This document shows, one piece after another, positions 25,284 through 33,376 of a stretch of 64,000 nt of DNA. The position numbers and the translations under genes are program-made. The notes under the pieces are model-generated. The model searched no databases, was not told the origin of the DNA, and saw nothing but the letters and a program-made list of their open reading frames with translations. Each line of letters begins with the position of its first letter. Positions within the stretch are counted from its first letter, which is position 1. Source of the DNA: Mucilaginibacter_A sp964251965 (GTDB taxonomy: Bacteria > Bacteroidota > Bacteroidia > Sphingobacteriales > Sphingobacteriaceae); assembly GCA_964251965.1 (NCBI GenBank), contig CAXULQ010000004.1, positions 282,326 to 346,325 on the forward strand. The letters run 5' to 3'.

Positions 25284-26207
25284 ATGATGGACAAGCCGGA
25301 AAATTTTTCTTACACAAACCCACTGATTGATGCCGATTTCCCGGATCCGTCTGTCATTTTCGTTCCCGGCGATGGTTATTACGCTTATGCCACGCATGAT
25401 GCGCCTTCGCCAACGGTCAATAATATCCAATTAAGTTATTCTAAAGATTTAATTCATTGGTTGGAACCCAAAGGAGCACTTGTAGAACCGCCAACTTGGG
25501 CAAAAACTTGTGAAAAATTTTGGGCACCGCAAGTAGTGAAAGTTAGTTTGGAATATCGGTTATATTACGCGGCCGAGCCGGATACGAAAGACGGTATGTG
25601 TTTGGCAATGGCAACTTCGAACGAACCACACGGTTTCAAGGATATTGGTAAACCACTGGCACAAGTTCCAGGTTCAACTTATAAAATGATTGACCCATGC
25701 TTCTTTTACGACACAAAAACTGGCAAAAACTTATTGTATTACGGTTCGGCACACGAGCCGATCAGCGTAGTTGAAGTTGCGGAAGATGGTTTTTCGATCA
25801 TCAGTAAACCAATTGACATATTACAACCAAAACCAGGCATACAGTTTGAAAGCCTGCGTGAAGGAGCTTTTATTACTTATCAGTCAAAGTTTGACCGTTA
25901 TTTGTTATGGGTTTCAGGCGATAATACTTGGGCTGAAAATGGTTATGCCATCAGCGTTTTCTATTCTAACGACCCGCAAAAAGAATTTCAACCAATACCC
26001 GGAAACCATATCATTTTAAAACCTGATGAACAATGGGATTCGCCAGGACAAAATTGTATTTTAACAGATGCGAATGGTAATGATTGGATTTTTTATCACG
26101 CGGTAGATCTTCAAGATCGTTTTATTACCGGAACGAACAAGTTTAAACGCAAAATGTGTATGAAACGAGTTTGGTATGATGAAGATGGCTGGCCGGGAAT
26201 TGTATAG
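25284..26207 (+). CDS. Glycoside hydrolase family 43 protein
   Basis: A 307-residue five-bladed propeller glycosidase. The family-43 start is clear: NPLIDADFPDPSVIFVPGDGYYAY with the catalytic Asp, then DPCFFYDTKTGKNLLYYGS, and a probable acid Glu in SLREGAFI. There is no signal peptide, so it would act in the cytoplasm on imported arabino- or xylo-oligosaccharides; the substrate is inferred from the family. It is not part of a polysaccharide utilisation locus here: no SusC/D genes adjoin it. The start may be the second of two consecutive Met. Confidence 0.87.
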   Translation: MMDKPENFSYTNPLIDADFPDPSVIFVPGDGYYAYATHDAPSPTVNNIQLSYSKDLIHWLEPKGALVEPPTWAKTCEKFWAPQVVKVSLEYRLYYAAEPDTKDGMCLAMATSNEPHGFKDIGKPLAQVPGSTYKMIDPCFFYDTKTGKNLLYYGSAHEPISVVEVAEDGFSIISKPIDILQPKPGIQFESLREGAFITYQSKFDRYLLWVSGDNTWAENGYAISVFYSNDPQKEFQPIPGNHIILKPDEQWDSPGQNCILTDANGNDWIFYHAVDLQDRFITGTNKFKRKMCMKRVWYDEDGWPGIV

Positions 26208-26313
26208 GGCATGCTAAATTTAAAATAATATTTAAAGTATATATTTAAGAAACTGTTTATATATTTACCGTTGCACGGGTTGTGATTTTAATATAAAAGA
26301 CTAATTTAACTGC

Positions 26314-27186
26314 ATGATTAAAAAATATTTACCTCTACTTCGTATTTCCCACTATCTAAAGAACACATATATATTTCTACCTCTTTTCTTCTCTGGTGAA
26401 ATCCTAAACTCAGGAAAATTTTTTAAATCGTTGCCCGTTTTTTTTTCTTTCTGTTTAGTAGCAAGTTCCATTTATATTTTTAATGATTTAATGGATATTG
26501 AATTTGACTTGATGCACCCTATAAAAAAGAATAGGCCAATCCCTTCCGGGAAAATTTCGAAGTTTGAAGCTTATTTACTATTTTTTTTATTATTTACAGC
26601 CGCAGTAGCAATTGCTTACACTGTTTCCTTAAATGTATTATTAGTTATCGTAGGCTACTTTTTGCTTAATATAGCTTACTCTGTTAAACTCAAAAACTTT
26701 GCCTTAATTGATGTTACTATAGTTAGTATGGGCTTTAACTTGCGAGTACTGGCCGGAGGCATAGCTTCTGACATCACTATTAGTAAATGGCTTATGATCA
26801 TGGTCTTTCTTCTATCCATGTTTCAAGCGCTTTCAAAAAGAATGGATGATTTGTATTTAATGGCCAAGGATAGCAGTAGCCAGTTAAGAAGATCAATTCA
26901 CGGTTACAACATAGAGTTTTTGCAGATAGTTTTATCTATGTTAACAGGCGTTTTACTGGTATGTTATATTATGTATATCATATCACCTGAAATTATTTCC
27001 AGACTTGGAGAATATTCCTTTTTCACAACAATATTTGTATTACTTGGATTGCTTAGGTATTTACAATTTACATTTGTAAAAAAGGCGAGTGGTTCACCTG
27101 TAAAAATACTCACTAATGATCGCTTTATCCAGTTAAGTATTTTATTCTGGTTATTATCTTTTGCTTTTTTAATTTATATTAAATGA
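26314..27186 (+). CDS. UbiA-family prenyltransferase, DPPR-synthase-like
   Basis: A 290-residue membrane protein with about 8-9 helices. The first Asp-rich motif is N57-D58-x2-D61-x3-D65-x2-H68 (FNDLMDIEFDLMHPIKKNRP). That NDxxDxxxDxxHP pattern is typical of decaprenyl-phosphate phosphoribosyltransferases (Rv3806c type) rather than quinone or heme UbiA enzymes. Such enzymes load 5-phosphoribose from PRPP onto a polyprenyl phosphate. Its stop overlaps the next ATG (ATGA). First gene of a four-gene AT-rich operon. The assignment is by motif only. Confidence 0.85.
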   Translation: MIKKYLPLLRISHYLKNTYIFLPLFFSGEILNSGKFFKSLPVFFSFCLVASSIYIFNDLMDIEFDLMHPIKKNRPIPSGKISKFEAYLLFFLLFTAAVAIAYTVSLNVLLVIVGYFLLNIAYSVKLKNFALIDVTIVSMGFNLRVLAGGIASDITISKWLMIMVFLLSMFQALSKRMDDLYLMAKDSSSQLRRSIHGYNIEFLQIVLSMLTGVLLVCYIMYIISPEIISRLGEYSFFTTIFVLLGLLRYLQFTFVKKASGSPVKILTNDRFIQLSILFWLLSFAFLIYIK

Positions 27187-28643
27187 ATCGTACCATAACA
27201 ATTATTTTTGTTTGTGCAGCCACTTTATATTTTATTATATCTTTTGTTTTTGCATTAAACGGCTATCCTGGATTTAGGCAAGACGCTGTATGTTTTCTTC
27301 CTACTTCTTATTTTATCTCTCATCAACATCAGTTAATCAACCCGCTTTATGACGCAGGAATAGATCCTATTAAACATAGGTTTTTATTTTATCCACCCCT
27401 GTTTCCTTATACAATTTCGGTTATTAGTAGTATGATCCCCTTTTTTTACAATAAGATTCAAATTACTTTAATGCTTATAGATTTTTTTAGCATTACAATT
27501 ATAATGGTTAGCGTATATATCTATATAAAAAAAAACCACGTTAGGCCTTCCTATTTATTGTACATTTTTTTACTCTTTTGGTGTTTTGCTTTGTTTTCTT
27601 TTTCTGGAATAAGTGAAGGACGCCCAGAGACTCTTTCAACATTTTTTATCGCATGTTTTTTATTAAATAACGTTTCCTATCCAAAAAGCTTTTCCAATTT
27701 AATAAATGGTTTACTAATTGGTTTAAATTCTATTAATTCTTCTGTTTCAACATTTTATTTAATTATCATCACAATCGGCCTGCTATTTTATTTTGATAAT
27801 TTTAAAATTAAACCAATCGTACAAACAGCAATAGGCTGTATATTGGTATTAGTTTGTTTTGTGTATTTTTATCCTTATCACATCATAGAATTAATTCAAG
27901 CGATGTCTAAACATTCGCATAATTCAATATTTAATAGGGTAAGTTTAGATAGAATAGGATATTTTAAAGGCATATATATTTTATCAATATTTCGTCCTTT
28001 TACAGCGTTCACCTTTTCAATTTCTATCATTTATACTTTTTACGCACTTATTAAGCAAAAGAAAACTTCAACAATTGTTCTTTTTGTCATACTTGTTGTT
28101 GTTTCATTTTATTTCTCTTTCAAAGTTATAGAAAATGCATATAACATGTTTGTGCTTTCACCTTTGTTTCTCTTCATAATAATTGTATTTTTTGTTGATA
28201 TTTACAACAAGAAAATTTTGATCAACTATTCTAATCTTTTTACTATTGCCTTAATCTTTCTGCTATTCGTAAATACATTGGGATTTATTCGTACAACTTT
28301 GGTATATTTTTGCACCCAAGACAAAAAGGTATCTTTTGAACATTTTAGAGAGGACTTTAAAACACTAAGTAAAAGAATTAAAAAAAATAGGAAAATATAT
28401 GTTACTTTTTCCTTGTGGCCGTATTGTCTTGATGGATACAAGCAAATTGCGCGTTCATCTTCTGATACATCTATCCAATTTATGATGATTCAACAAAGCA
28501 ACTCCGGTAATATGCAGCCATCAACCATCGACGGATATAGTTTAATTAAAAACGAATTTATTTCTGACCATCCAAAGCTTGGTAAAATCCAAATAAGTAA
28601 TACTTATCCCTGGTATCAAACTGCTATTTACGAACGAAAATAA
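27183..28643 (+). CDS. Polytopic membrane protein, putative GT-C glycosyltransferase, copy 1
   Basis: 486 residues with roughly 10-12 hydrophobic helices and a C-terminal soluble tail. After the first helix comes NGYPGFRQDAVCFLP, with Asp34 placed like the catalytic acidic residue in the first external loop of GT-C enzymes, then HRFLFYPPLFPY. I do not recognise a named family. With a lipid-phosphoribose-type enzyme upstream and a phosphatase downstream, a lipid-linked pentose transferase is the natural guess. It starts within the UbiA stop codon. Base composition is clearly more AT-rich than the surroundings. Confidence 0.75.
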   Translation: MNRTITIIFVCAATLYFIISFVFALNGYPGFRQDAVCFLPTSYFISHQHQLINPLYDAGIDPIKHRFLFYPPLFPYTISVISSMIPFFYNKIQITLMLIDFFSITIIMVSVYIYIKKNHVRPSYLLYIFLLFWCFALFSFSGISEGRPETLSTFFIACFLLNNVSYPKSFSNLINGLLIGLNSINSSVSTFYLIIITIGLLFYFDNFKIKPIVQTAIGCILVLVCFVYFYPYHIIELIQAMSKHSHNSIFNRVSLDRIGYFKGIYILSIFRPFTAFTFSISIIYTFYALIKQKKTSTIVLFVILVVVSFYFSFKVIENAYNMFVLSPLFLFIIIVFFVDIYNKKILINYSNLFTIALIFLLFVNTLGFIRTTLVYFCTQDKKVSFEHFREDFKTLSKRIKKNRKIYVTFSLWPYCLDGYKQIARSSSDTSIQFMMIQQSNSGNMQPSTIDGYSLIKNEFISDHPKLGKIQISNTYPWYQTAIYERK

Positions 28644-28697
28644 TTAATAATCTTTCATATATTTTAAAGCGGGTTGCCAAAATATCTATTATATTAA

Positions 28698-30158
28698 ATG
28701 AAGACTACTTTAGTAACCATATTACTTGCCATTTTTTCTATTTATACCGTATTAATTATTCAATTTGCATTTAACGGTTATCCCGGTTTTATTCAAGACT
28801 CTACCTGCTTTCTACCTACAGTATATTTTATTAACCATTATCATCAATTAATTAATCCTTTATATGATGCTGGCATAGATCCGATACATCATCGTTTTCT
28901 CTTTTATCCGCCATTGTTTCCTTATGTTGTTGCTTTTATAAATAACTTAATGCCAGAGTTTTACAATAACATGCAGATAACTTTGGCTTTTATAGATTTA
29001 TTAAGCTTATTGGTTTTACTTGTTGCCGTATATGTATATAGTAAAAAAACTGAATTGCAATTTTCAAATAAGCTACTTGTATTTTGTATAATCTGTTTAT
29101 TTGCTTTGTTTTCTTTTTACGGAGTTCAAGAAGGTCGGCCGGAAGTTCTTTGCAAATTATTTATCTCCTGTTTTGTCCTGAACAATGTTTATCAAAGCAA
29201 GCATTTTTGTAATTTTAACAATGGTTTATTAGTAGCCTTAAATTTGATTACTTCTCCGGTTTCTACTTTTTATTTAATGTTGATTACAATTGGCTTAATT
29301 GTGTTTAGAAACAGTTTTAAATTGAAGCCAATTGCACAAACAATTTTAGGGTTTGCAATTGTCGTAGGAGTTTTTACAATTGTTTATCCTTATCACATTA
29401 TGGAGTTGGTTAAGGGTTTGCAACAGCATTCAAAAAATGTAATTGTGAACAGGTTCAGTACAGATTCTTTTAAAAACTTTATCAGTTTTTATATAACTTA
29501 TGCTTATGCGCCTTTGCTGGTTTTTAATTTTTTAACAGCCATTGTTTATACGGGTTATGTTGTAATTAAAAAAGGTAGAATTGTTTCTTTAATATTACTT
29601 GTGGCTTTAATTTGTTTAGTTAGCTATTTTTCTTTTAAAGATATGCCGATGAATTACAACATGCTTGTTTTATCGCCTGTTTTTTTCTTTGTCATATTTG
29701 TAGTATTTACAAGTTTGTTAGATAAAAAGAAACGAGATATAAAATTAAACTTGTTATATGTTGCAATACTTCTTTTACTGCTTATAAATTCAGTTGGGTT
29801 TATACGGAAAACATTACTTTTTTATTCAACACAAGACAGCAAAGTAACTTTTGCTGATTTTAGAAAAGAATTTGTTGAAGTAGCTAACAAAACGGATGCT
29901 GGTAAAAAGGTTTGTATCACATTTTCATTGTGGCCGTACTGTTTAGACAAGTATAAAATTATTACGCTTAATGCAACGGAGCCAAAAATTCAATACATGA
30001 TGCTGCAACAATTATATTCTGGTTCAACTGAACCTCAACCTCAGCCTAAATTCCAATTAATCAAAAACAACTTTATCACTAAACATCCAAAGTTAGGGAA
30101 ACTTCCTTTAGGCAATACTTATCCGTGGTTTCAAACTGCAATTTATGAACGAAAGTAA
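28698..30158 (+). CDS. Polytopic membrane protein, putative GT-C glycosyltransferase, copy 2
   Basis: 486 residues, the same length as and clearly paralogous to the upstream gene. It shares NGYPGF-x-QD with Asp34, HRFLFYPPLFPY, the SLWPYCLD motif near residue 415 and the end NTYPWFQTAIYERK. Conservation of the first loop and the C-terminal tail suggests both copies keep activity, perhaps with different acceptors. The following HAD gene starts inside its 3' end (14-base overlap). Confidence 0.75.
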   Translation: MKTTLVTILLAIFSIYTVLIIQFAFNGYPGFIQDSTCFLPTVYFINHYHQLINPLYDAGIDPIHHRFLFYPPLFPYVVAFINNLMPEFYNNMQITLAFIDLLSLLVLLVAVYVYSKKTELQFSNKLLVFCIICLFALFSFYGVQEGRPEVLCKLFISCFVLNNVYQSKHFCNFNNGLLVALNLITSPVSTFYLMLITIGLIVFRNSFKLKPIAQTILGFAIVVGVFTIVYPYHIMELVKGLQQHSKNVIVNRFSTDSFKNFISFYITYAYAPLLVFNFLTAIVYTGYVVIKKGRIVSLILLVALICLVSYFSFKDMPMNYNMLVLSPVFFFVIFVVFTSLLDKKKRDIKLNLLYVAILLLLLINSVGFIRKTLLFYSTQDSKVTFADFRKEFVEVANKTDAGKKVCITFSLWPYCLDKYKIITLNATEPKIQYMMLQQLYSGSTEPQPQPKFQLIKNNFITKHPKLGKLPLGNTYPWFQTAIYERK

Positions 30159-30750
30159 GGCCATAGCTTTTTTTGATTTTGACGGAACGATAACCAATCG
30201 TGATATTTTTTGGGACTTTACTTTTTTTCGATTAAAAAATGGTTTGTCTGTTTTAAAAGTTATCAAAGCCATTCCTGACTTTGCTTTATATCTTAGCAAA
30301 GTTTTAAACAACGAACAGGCTAAGCAGAAAATTTTTAGCGAATTATTTAAAGATGAAAGTTTAGATGTTTTCAATAATTCGGTGGATAAATATTATCAAT
30401 CACATCTTAACAAAAGAATAAAAAAAGATGCTTTAGATCGAATTAACTGGCATAAAAACAGTAATCATCAAGTTTGTATTGTTAGTGCGAACTTTGATTT
30501 GATCTTGCAAAAGTTTTCACAATCCAATCAAATGCAATTAATTTCAACACAAATACAAGTGGAGAATAATTTGATCACCGGAAGATTTGCAACCCGCAAT
30601 TGTTATGGTGAAGAGAAAGCCATCCGAATCAAAAGTGCTTTTCCCGACTTAAATTCCTACTCCAAAATCTACGCTTACGGCGATAGCAAAGGCGATTTAC
30701 AAATGCTTGATTTGGCTACAGAAAAGTTTTATTGCTTCTTTAAAAAGTAA
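30145..30750 (+). CDS. HAD-IB family phosphatase
   Basis: A 201-residue HAD hydrolase. Motif I is DFDGT (D11, D13), motif II the Ser in VCIVSANFD, and motif IV GDSKGD near residue 180, with a helical cap of the phosphoserine-phosphatase type. In other bacteria HAD-IB domains occur fused to DPPR-synthase-like UbiA proteins. That supports a role in removing the 5-phosphate from polyprenyl-phospho-phosphoribose. It overlaps the preceding membrane gene by 14 bases. The biochemical substrate is inferred from context. Confidence 0.85.
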   Translation: MNESKAIAFFDFDGTITNRDIFWDFTFFRLKNGLSVLKVIKAIPDFALYLSKVLNNEQAKQKIFSELFKDESLDVFNNSVDKYYQSHLNKRIKKDALDRINWHKNSNHQVCIVSANFDLILQKFSQSNQMQLISTQIQVENNLITGRFATRNCYGEEKAIRIKSAFPDLNSYSKIYAYGDSKGDLQMLDLATEKFYCFFKK

Positions 30751-30761
30751 TTATTTCTTCC

Positions 30762-30769
30762 TACATTTG
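30762..30769 (+). promoter_or_regulatory. -7 element (TACATTTG) of ribosomal protein operon
   Basis: TACATTTG lies 46 bases before rpsF and predicts a leader of about 40 bases that contains a small GC hairpin (CCGC/GCGG, 30774-30787). Confidence 0.55.
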
Positions 30770-30773
30770 CGCT

Positions 30774-30787
30774 CCGCTTTTTGGCGG
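30774..30787 (+). promoter_or_regulatory. Hairpin in rpsF leader, possible S6:S18 autoregulatory element
   Basis: CCGC and GCGG pair around a 6-base loop just after the predicted transcription start. S6:S18 complexes bind a CCG-containing structured element in their own leader in several bacteria. Whether this short hairpin is that element cannot be settled by eye. Confidence 0.3.
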
Positions 30788-30815
30788 TTAAATCATTAAA
30801 TATCAACAGCAAAGA

Positions 30816-31184
30816 ATGCAACAGTACGAAACAGTAATCGTTCTTACCCCGTTGTTATCTGTAGAAGTAGCGAAAGAGGCCATTGCCAAATTCACGAAAA
30901 TCCTTACTGATAACGGAGCCGAAATTATCCAGGAGGATAATTGGGGTTTGAGAAAATTAGCGTACCCTGTACAAAAGAAAACTACAGGTTACTATCACCT
31001 AACTGAATACAAGGCACCGGGTGAACTAATTAATAAACTGGAAACCGAGTTCCGCCGTGATGAGCGCGTGGTACGTTTCCTAACTATTTCTCTGGATAAA
31101 CATGCCATCGCTTACAACGAAAAGAAACGTAGCGGTGCTTTTAATCAGCGTAAACCAAAAGCAGAGGAGGCCGCAGCAAGATAA
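30816..31184 (+). CDS. rpsF: 30S ribosomal protein S6
   Basis: A 122-residue small-subunit protein that pairs with S18 on the platform. The family start MQQYETVIVLTPLLS and the segment ADNWGLRKLAYPVQKKTTGYY-like (EEDNWGLRKLAYPVQKKT region, 48-62) are clear. The C-terminal tail is lysine- and alanine-rich. It overlaps rpsR by one base. In Bacteroidota, S6, S18 and S21 help occlude the anti-Shine-Dalgarno sequence, which makes this operon central to the phylum's unusual initiation. Confidence 0.97.
   Translation: MQQYETVIVLTPLLSVEVAKEAIAKFTKILTDNGAEIIQEDNWGLRKLAYPVQKKTTGYYHLTEYKAPGELINKLETEFRRDERVVRFLTISLDKHAIAYNEKKRSGAFNQRKPKAEEAAAR
31165..31170 (+). promoter_or_regulatory. AGGAGG upstream of rpsR
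   Basis: AGGAGG lies in the last rpsF codons, 13 bases before the rpsR ATG. The spacing is long but within the range where pairing with 16S rRNA is possible. Confidence 0.4.
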
Positions 31185-31447
31185 TGGCAAACGATCAGAT
31201 TAAATACGTTACCGCCCCTAAAGTAGAGGACAACCGTAAAAAATACTGCCGTTTTAAAAAGAACGGGATCAAGTACATTGATTACAAAGACGCAAATTTT
31301 TTGATGAAATTCATTAACGATCAGGGGAAATTATTACCCCGTCGTTTAACCGGGACTTCTTTAAAATTTCAGCGCAAGGTGGCACAAGCCGTTAAACGTG
31401 CACGCCACATTGGTTTGTTGCCTTACGTTGCAGACTCGTTAAAATAG
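31184..31447 (+). CDS. rpsR: 30S ribosomal protein S18
   Basis: An 87-residue small-subunit platform protein, partner of S6. The sequence ends with the typical RRLTGTSLKFQRKVAQAVKR and HIGLLPYV. The N-terminus carries YCRFKKNGIKYIDYKD. It is between rpsF and rplI, overlapping rpsF by one base. Its stop codon TAG overlaps the strong rplI ribosome-binding site. Confidence 0.97.
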   Translation: MANDQIKYVTAPKVEDNRKKYCRFKKNGIKYIDYKDANFLMKFINDQGKLLPRRLTGTSLKFQRKVAQAVKRARHIGLLPYVADSLK

Positions 31448-31451
31448 GAGG
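31446..31451 (+). promoter_or_regulatory. Strong Shine-Dalgarno AGGAGG for rplI
   Basis: AGGAGG with 7 bases to the ATG at 31459, an ideal site. In Bacteroidota such sites are generally sequestered from the ribosome, so its presence within the S6/S18 operon is noteworthy. Confidence 0.8.
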
Positions 31452-31458
31452 ATACGAA

Positions 31459-31902
31459 ATGGAAGTTATTTTAAAACAAGACATCAAGAACCTCGGCGAG
31501 AAGGATGATGTAGTAAATGTAAAGCCAGGTTACGGTCGCAACTACTTGATTCCGCAAGGATTTGCAAGTATGGCAACCGAATCTGCACGCAAAGTTTTGG
31601 CCGAAAACCTGAAACAAGCTGCTTTTAAACAAGAAAAAATACGCAAAGATGCTGATGCAATTGCAGCCAGTTTAGAAGGCGTAACGCTGACCATCGGTGC
31701 AAAAGCTGGCGAAAGCGGTAAAATTTTTGGTGCAATCAACACCATCCAAGTTTCTGATGCTTTGAAAAAACAAGGATTTGAAGTTGACCGCCGTAAGATT
31801 ACTTTTGACAGTGATCCTAAATTTGTTGGCGATTATGTTGCCAATTTAAATTTGCACAAAGAAGTAAAAGTAAAAGTTCCTTTTACGGTTGTTGCGGAAT
31901 AA
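31459..31902 (+). CDS. rplI: 50S ribosomal protein L9
   Basis: A 147-residue two-domain large-subunit protein. It begins MEVILKQDIKNLGEKDDVV and carries the GYGRNYLIPQGFA motif, then the long connecting helix and the C-terminal domain (TIGAKAGESGKIFGAIN). It ends the rpsF-rpsR-rplI operon before a terminator at 31969-31998. Alone in the operon, it has an ideally spaced AGGAGG. Confidence 0.97.
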   Translation: MEVILKQDIKNLGEKDDVVNVKPGYGRNYLIPQGFASMATESARKVLAENLKQAAFKQEKIRKDADAIAASLEGVTLTIGAKAGESGKIFGAINTIQVSDALKKQGFEVDRRKITFDSDPKFVGDYVANLNLHKEVKVKVPFTVVAE

Positions 31903-31915
31903 GAATTAGAAGTAT

Positions 31916-31951
31916 ATCATCCTGAGTTTGTTGAAGGATGCTTCTTTTAGC
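31916..31951. repeat. ATCCTGAG...AAGGAT intergenic hairpin plus dispersed motif
   Basis: ATCATCCTGAGTTTGTTGAAGGATGC resembles the short ATCCTGAA/TTCAGGAT repeats common in this genome type (another at 47682-47702). It runs directly into a motif copy ATGCTTCTTTTAGC (31938-31951). Confidence 0.5.
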
Positions 31952-31968
31952 ACACAAAAAGCATAAAT

Positions 31969-31998
31969 AAAAGGTGTTCGATTATTCGGGCACCTTTT
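31969..31998 (+). terminator. Terminator of ribosomal protein operon
   Basis: AAAAGGTG (31969-31976) pairs with CACCTTTT (31991-31998) around a 14-base loop, about 65 bases after rplI. Confidence 0.75.
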
Positions 31999-32004
31999 CT
32001 TGTT

Positions 32005-32012
32005 TATATTTG
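32005..32012 (+). promoter_or_regulatory. -7 element (TATATTTG) for mtgA
   Basis: TATATTTG ends eight bases before the ATG at 32021, predicting a leader of only a few bases. Confidence 0.55.
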
Positions 32013-32020
32013 AAATTGCA

Positions 32021-32698
32021 ATGCGCCTCTTTAAATACCTCCTCAAATTATTACTGTTTGGTTTTTTCGGGATTACCATACTTTGGGTTTTGTTGTACCG
32101 ATTTATAAACCCGCCTATCACTTTGTTAATGATTGACCGTGGTTTTGAACGCAAAGCAGCAGGAAAAGATTGGAAGATTGATAAGAGTTGGATTCCTTTC
32201 GACCAAATGTCTATCAATATTAAAAAAGCCGCTGTGGCATCAGAAGACCAATTATTTCTGGAGCATCACGGATTTGATTTAAGGGCGATAGAACGCGCCA
32301 TCGATAAAAACCAACACAGCAATAAGTTGATCGGCGGAAGTACCATTTCTCAGCAAACAGCAAAAAATGTGTTTTTATGGCCTGGCAGATCATACATCCG
32401 CAAAGCTTTTGAAGCTTATTTTACGATGTTGATTGAAACTTTATGGAGCAAAGAACGCATCATGGAAGTCTATTTAAATGTCATCGAAATGGGTGATGGC
32501 ATTTACGGAATCGAAGCTGCTTCCCAAACTTATTTTAAGCGTTCTGCTGCTAATTTAACCAAACAGCAAGCATCTTTAATTGTAGGCGTTTGGCCAAACC
32601 CACTTAAATGGTCGCCGGTTAAACCTACACGTTACATTCGCCATCGTAGTTTTTTAATTATGAAAAATATGAGGCGTTTGGCACCACTTGATTTTTAG
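32021..32698 (+). CDS. mtgA: Monofunctional biosynthetic peptidoglycan transglycosylase
   Basis: Polymerises lipid II into glycan strands at the outer face of the inner membrane. It is 225 residues from the ATG at 32021, with one N-terminal membrane helix (about 8-27). The GT51 motifs are intact: the catalytic Glu in ASEDQLFLEHHGFD, GGSTISQQTAKNVFLW, KERIMEVYLNVIEMG and the second Glu in GIEAASQTYF. There is no transpeptidase domain. An in-frame TTG at 32000 lies within the promoter and is rejected as start. Confidence 0.95.
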   Translation: MRLFKYLLKLLLFGFFGITILWVLLYRFINPPITLLMIDRGFERKAAGKDWKIDKSWIPFDQMSINIKKAAVASEDQLFLEHHGFDLRAIERAIDKNQHSNKLIGGSTISQQTAKNVFLWPGRSYIRKAFEAYFTMLIETLWSKERIMEVYLNVIEMGDGIYGIEAASQTYFKRSAANLTKQQASLIVGVWPNPLKWSPVKPTRYIRHRSFLIMKNMRRLAPLDF

Positions 32699-32700
32699 GT

Positions 32701-32747
32701 TGTAAAAGAAGCATAAAGTTGTCATTTCGATCGAAAGAAGAAATCTT
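32701..32747. repeat. Dispersed motif followed by GTCATTTCGA-type repeat
   Basis: GTAAAAGAAGCAT is followed by TTGTCATTTCGATCGAAAGA and AGAAATCTT, a form of a small repeat widespread in Bacteroidota intergenic DNA. It lies between convergent mtgA and the gene at 32812. Confidence 0.45.
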
Positions 32748-32811
32748 AATTGAAAAAATAATATTCTGCTTTGAAGAAGTTTTCTCCTTTCGATTGTAAT
32801 AACAACAGAAA

Positions 32812-33297
32812 TTAAGCCCGGATCAGGTTACCGAAAACGCGTGCATGCCAGCTATCTTTTAAAGGCACTTGCCATTTGGTTTTAAAATCATTAAAAGTAG
32901 CTACCAGGTTGTTAAAAACGATTGTTTGGCTGTTTACTTTACCTTCCTTCAGCAAGGTTTCAAATTCTTCCCGGTTGGCAGAAAATATTTTATCATTTTT
33001 AAAATAAGCTGTATTAAACCGGTCGAACAAGTTAATGTTGAACTCCTCTTCTACAGCTTGCATAAAGCGGACAGATTTATCAATGGAACAACCGCTTGCG
33101 CCGGCCTGGCTTTCATCCACAAATAAAACAATAAAACGATGGTACATAACTTGGGCTGCCGCCTTTAGTTGCTGGTTATGTGCCGTCCAAGTTTGGACAA
33201 AATCATCAAGCAATTGTTGCAATCTTGATGTTTCAAGTTCGTTCAATTCCCGGTTGGATTGATAGATCCAGATTTTTGATTCAGGTGAAAATTCCAT
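32812..33297 (-). CDS. Conserved Bacteroidota protein of unknown function
   Basis: 161 residues, soluble, no signal peptide. I recognise it as a family conserved in Bacteroidota and often mislabelled as an ABC transporter ATPase; no Walker motifs are present. Conserved-looking segments are KIWIYQSNRELNELE near the start, VMYHRFIVLFVDESQAGASG in the middle and a terminal SWHARVFGNLIR. The ATG follows TATTTTTG by four bases, another predicted leaderless start. Function unknown. Confidence 0.75.
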   Translation of the reverse strand: MEFSPESKIWIYQSNRELNELETSRLQQLLDDFVQTWTAHNQQLKAAAQVMYHRFIVLFVDESQAGASGCSIDKSVRFMQAVEEEFNINLFDRFNTAYFKNDKIFSANREEFETLLKEGKVNSQTIVFNNLVATFNDFKTKWQVPLKDSWHARVFGNLIRA

Positions 33298-33301
33298 ATT
33301 G

Positions 33302-33309
33302 CAAAAATA
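33302..33309 (-). promoter_or_regulatory. -7 element (TATTTTTG)
   Basis: Minus-strand TATTTTTG with CAAT between it and the ATG at 33297. It predicts transcription starting at the codon. Confidence 0.55.
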
Positions 33310-33376
33310 CTTAATCGCTGTTTGTTAATTGCATTTTAATGTAAATCCTTAAATTTACTTAAATAAAAATAAACCG

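Noticed and set aside
32000..32020. TTG start extending mtgA by seven codons
   Set aside because: It overlaps the TATATTTG promoter element and adds acidic residues before the membrane helix; the ATG at 32021 fits the family.
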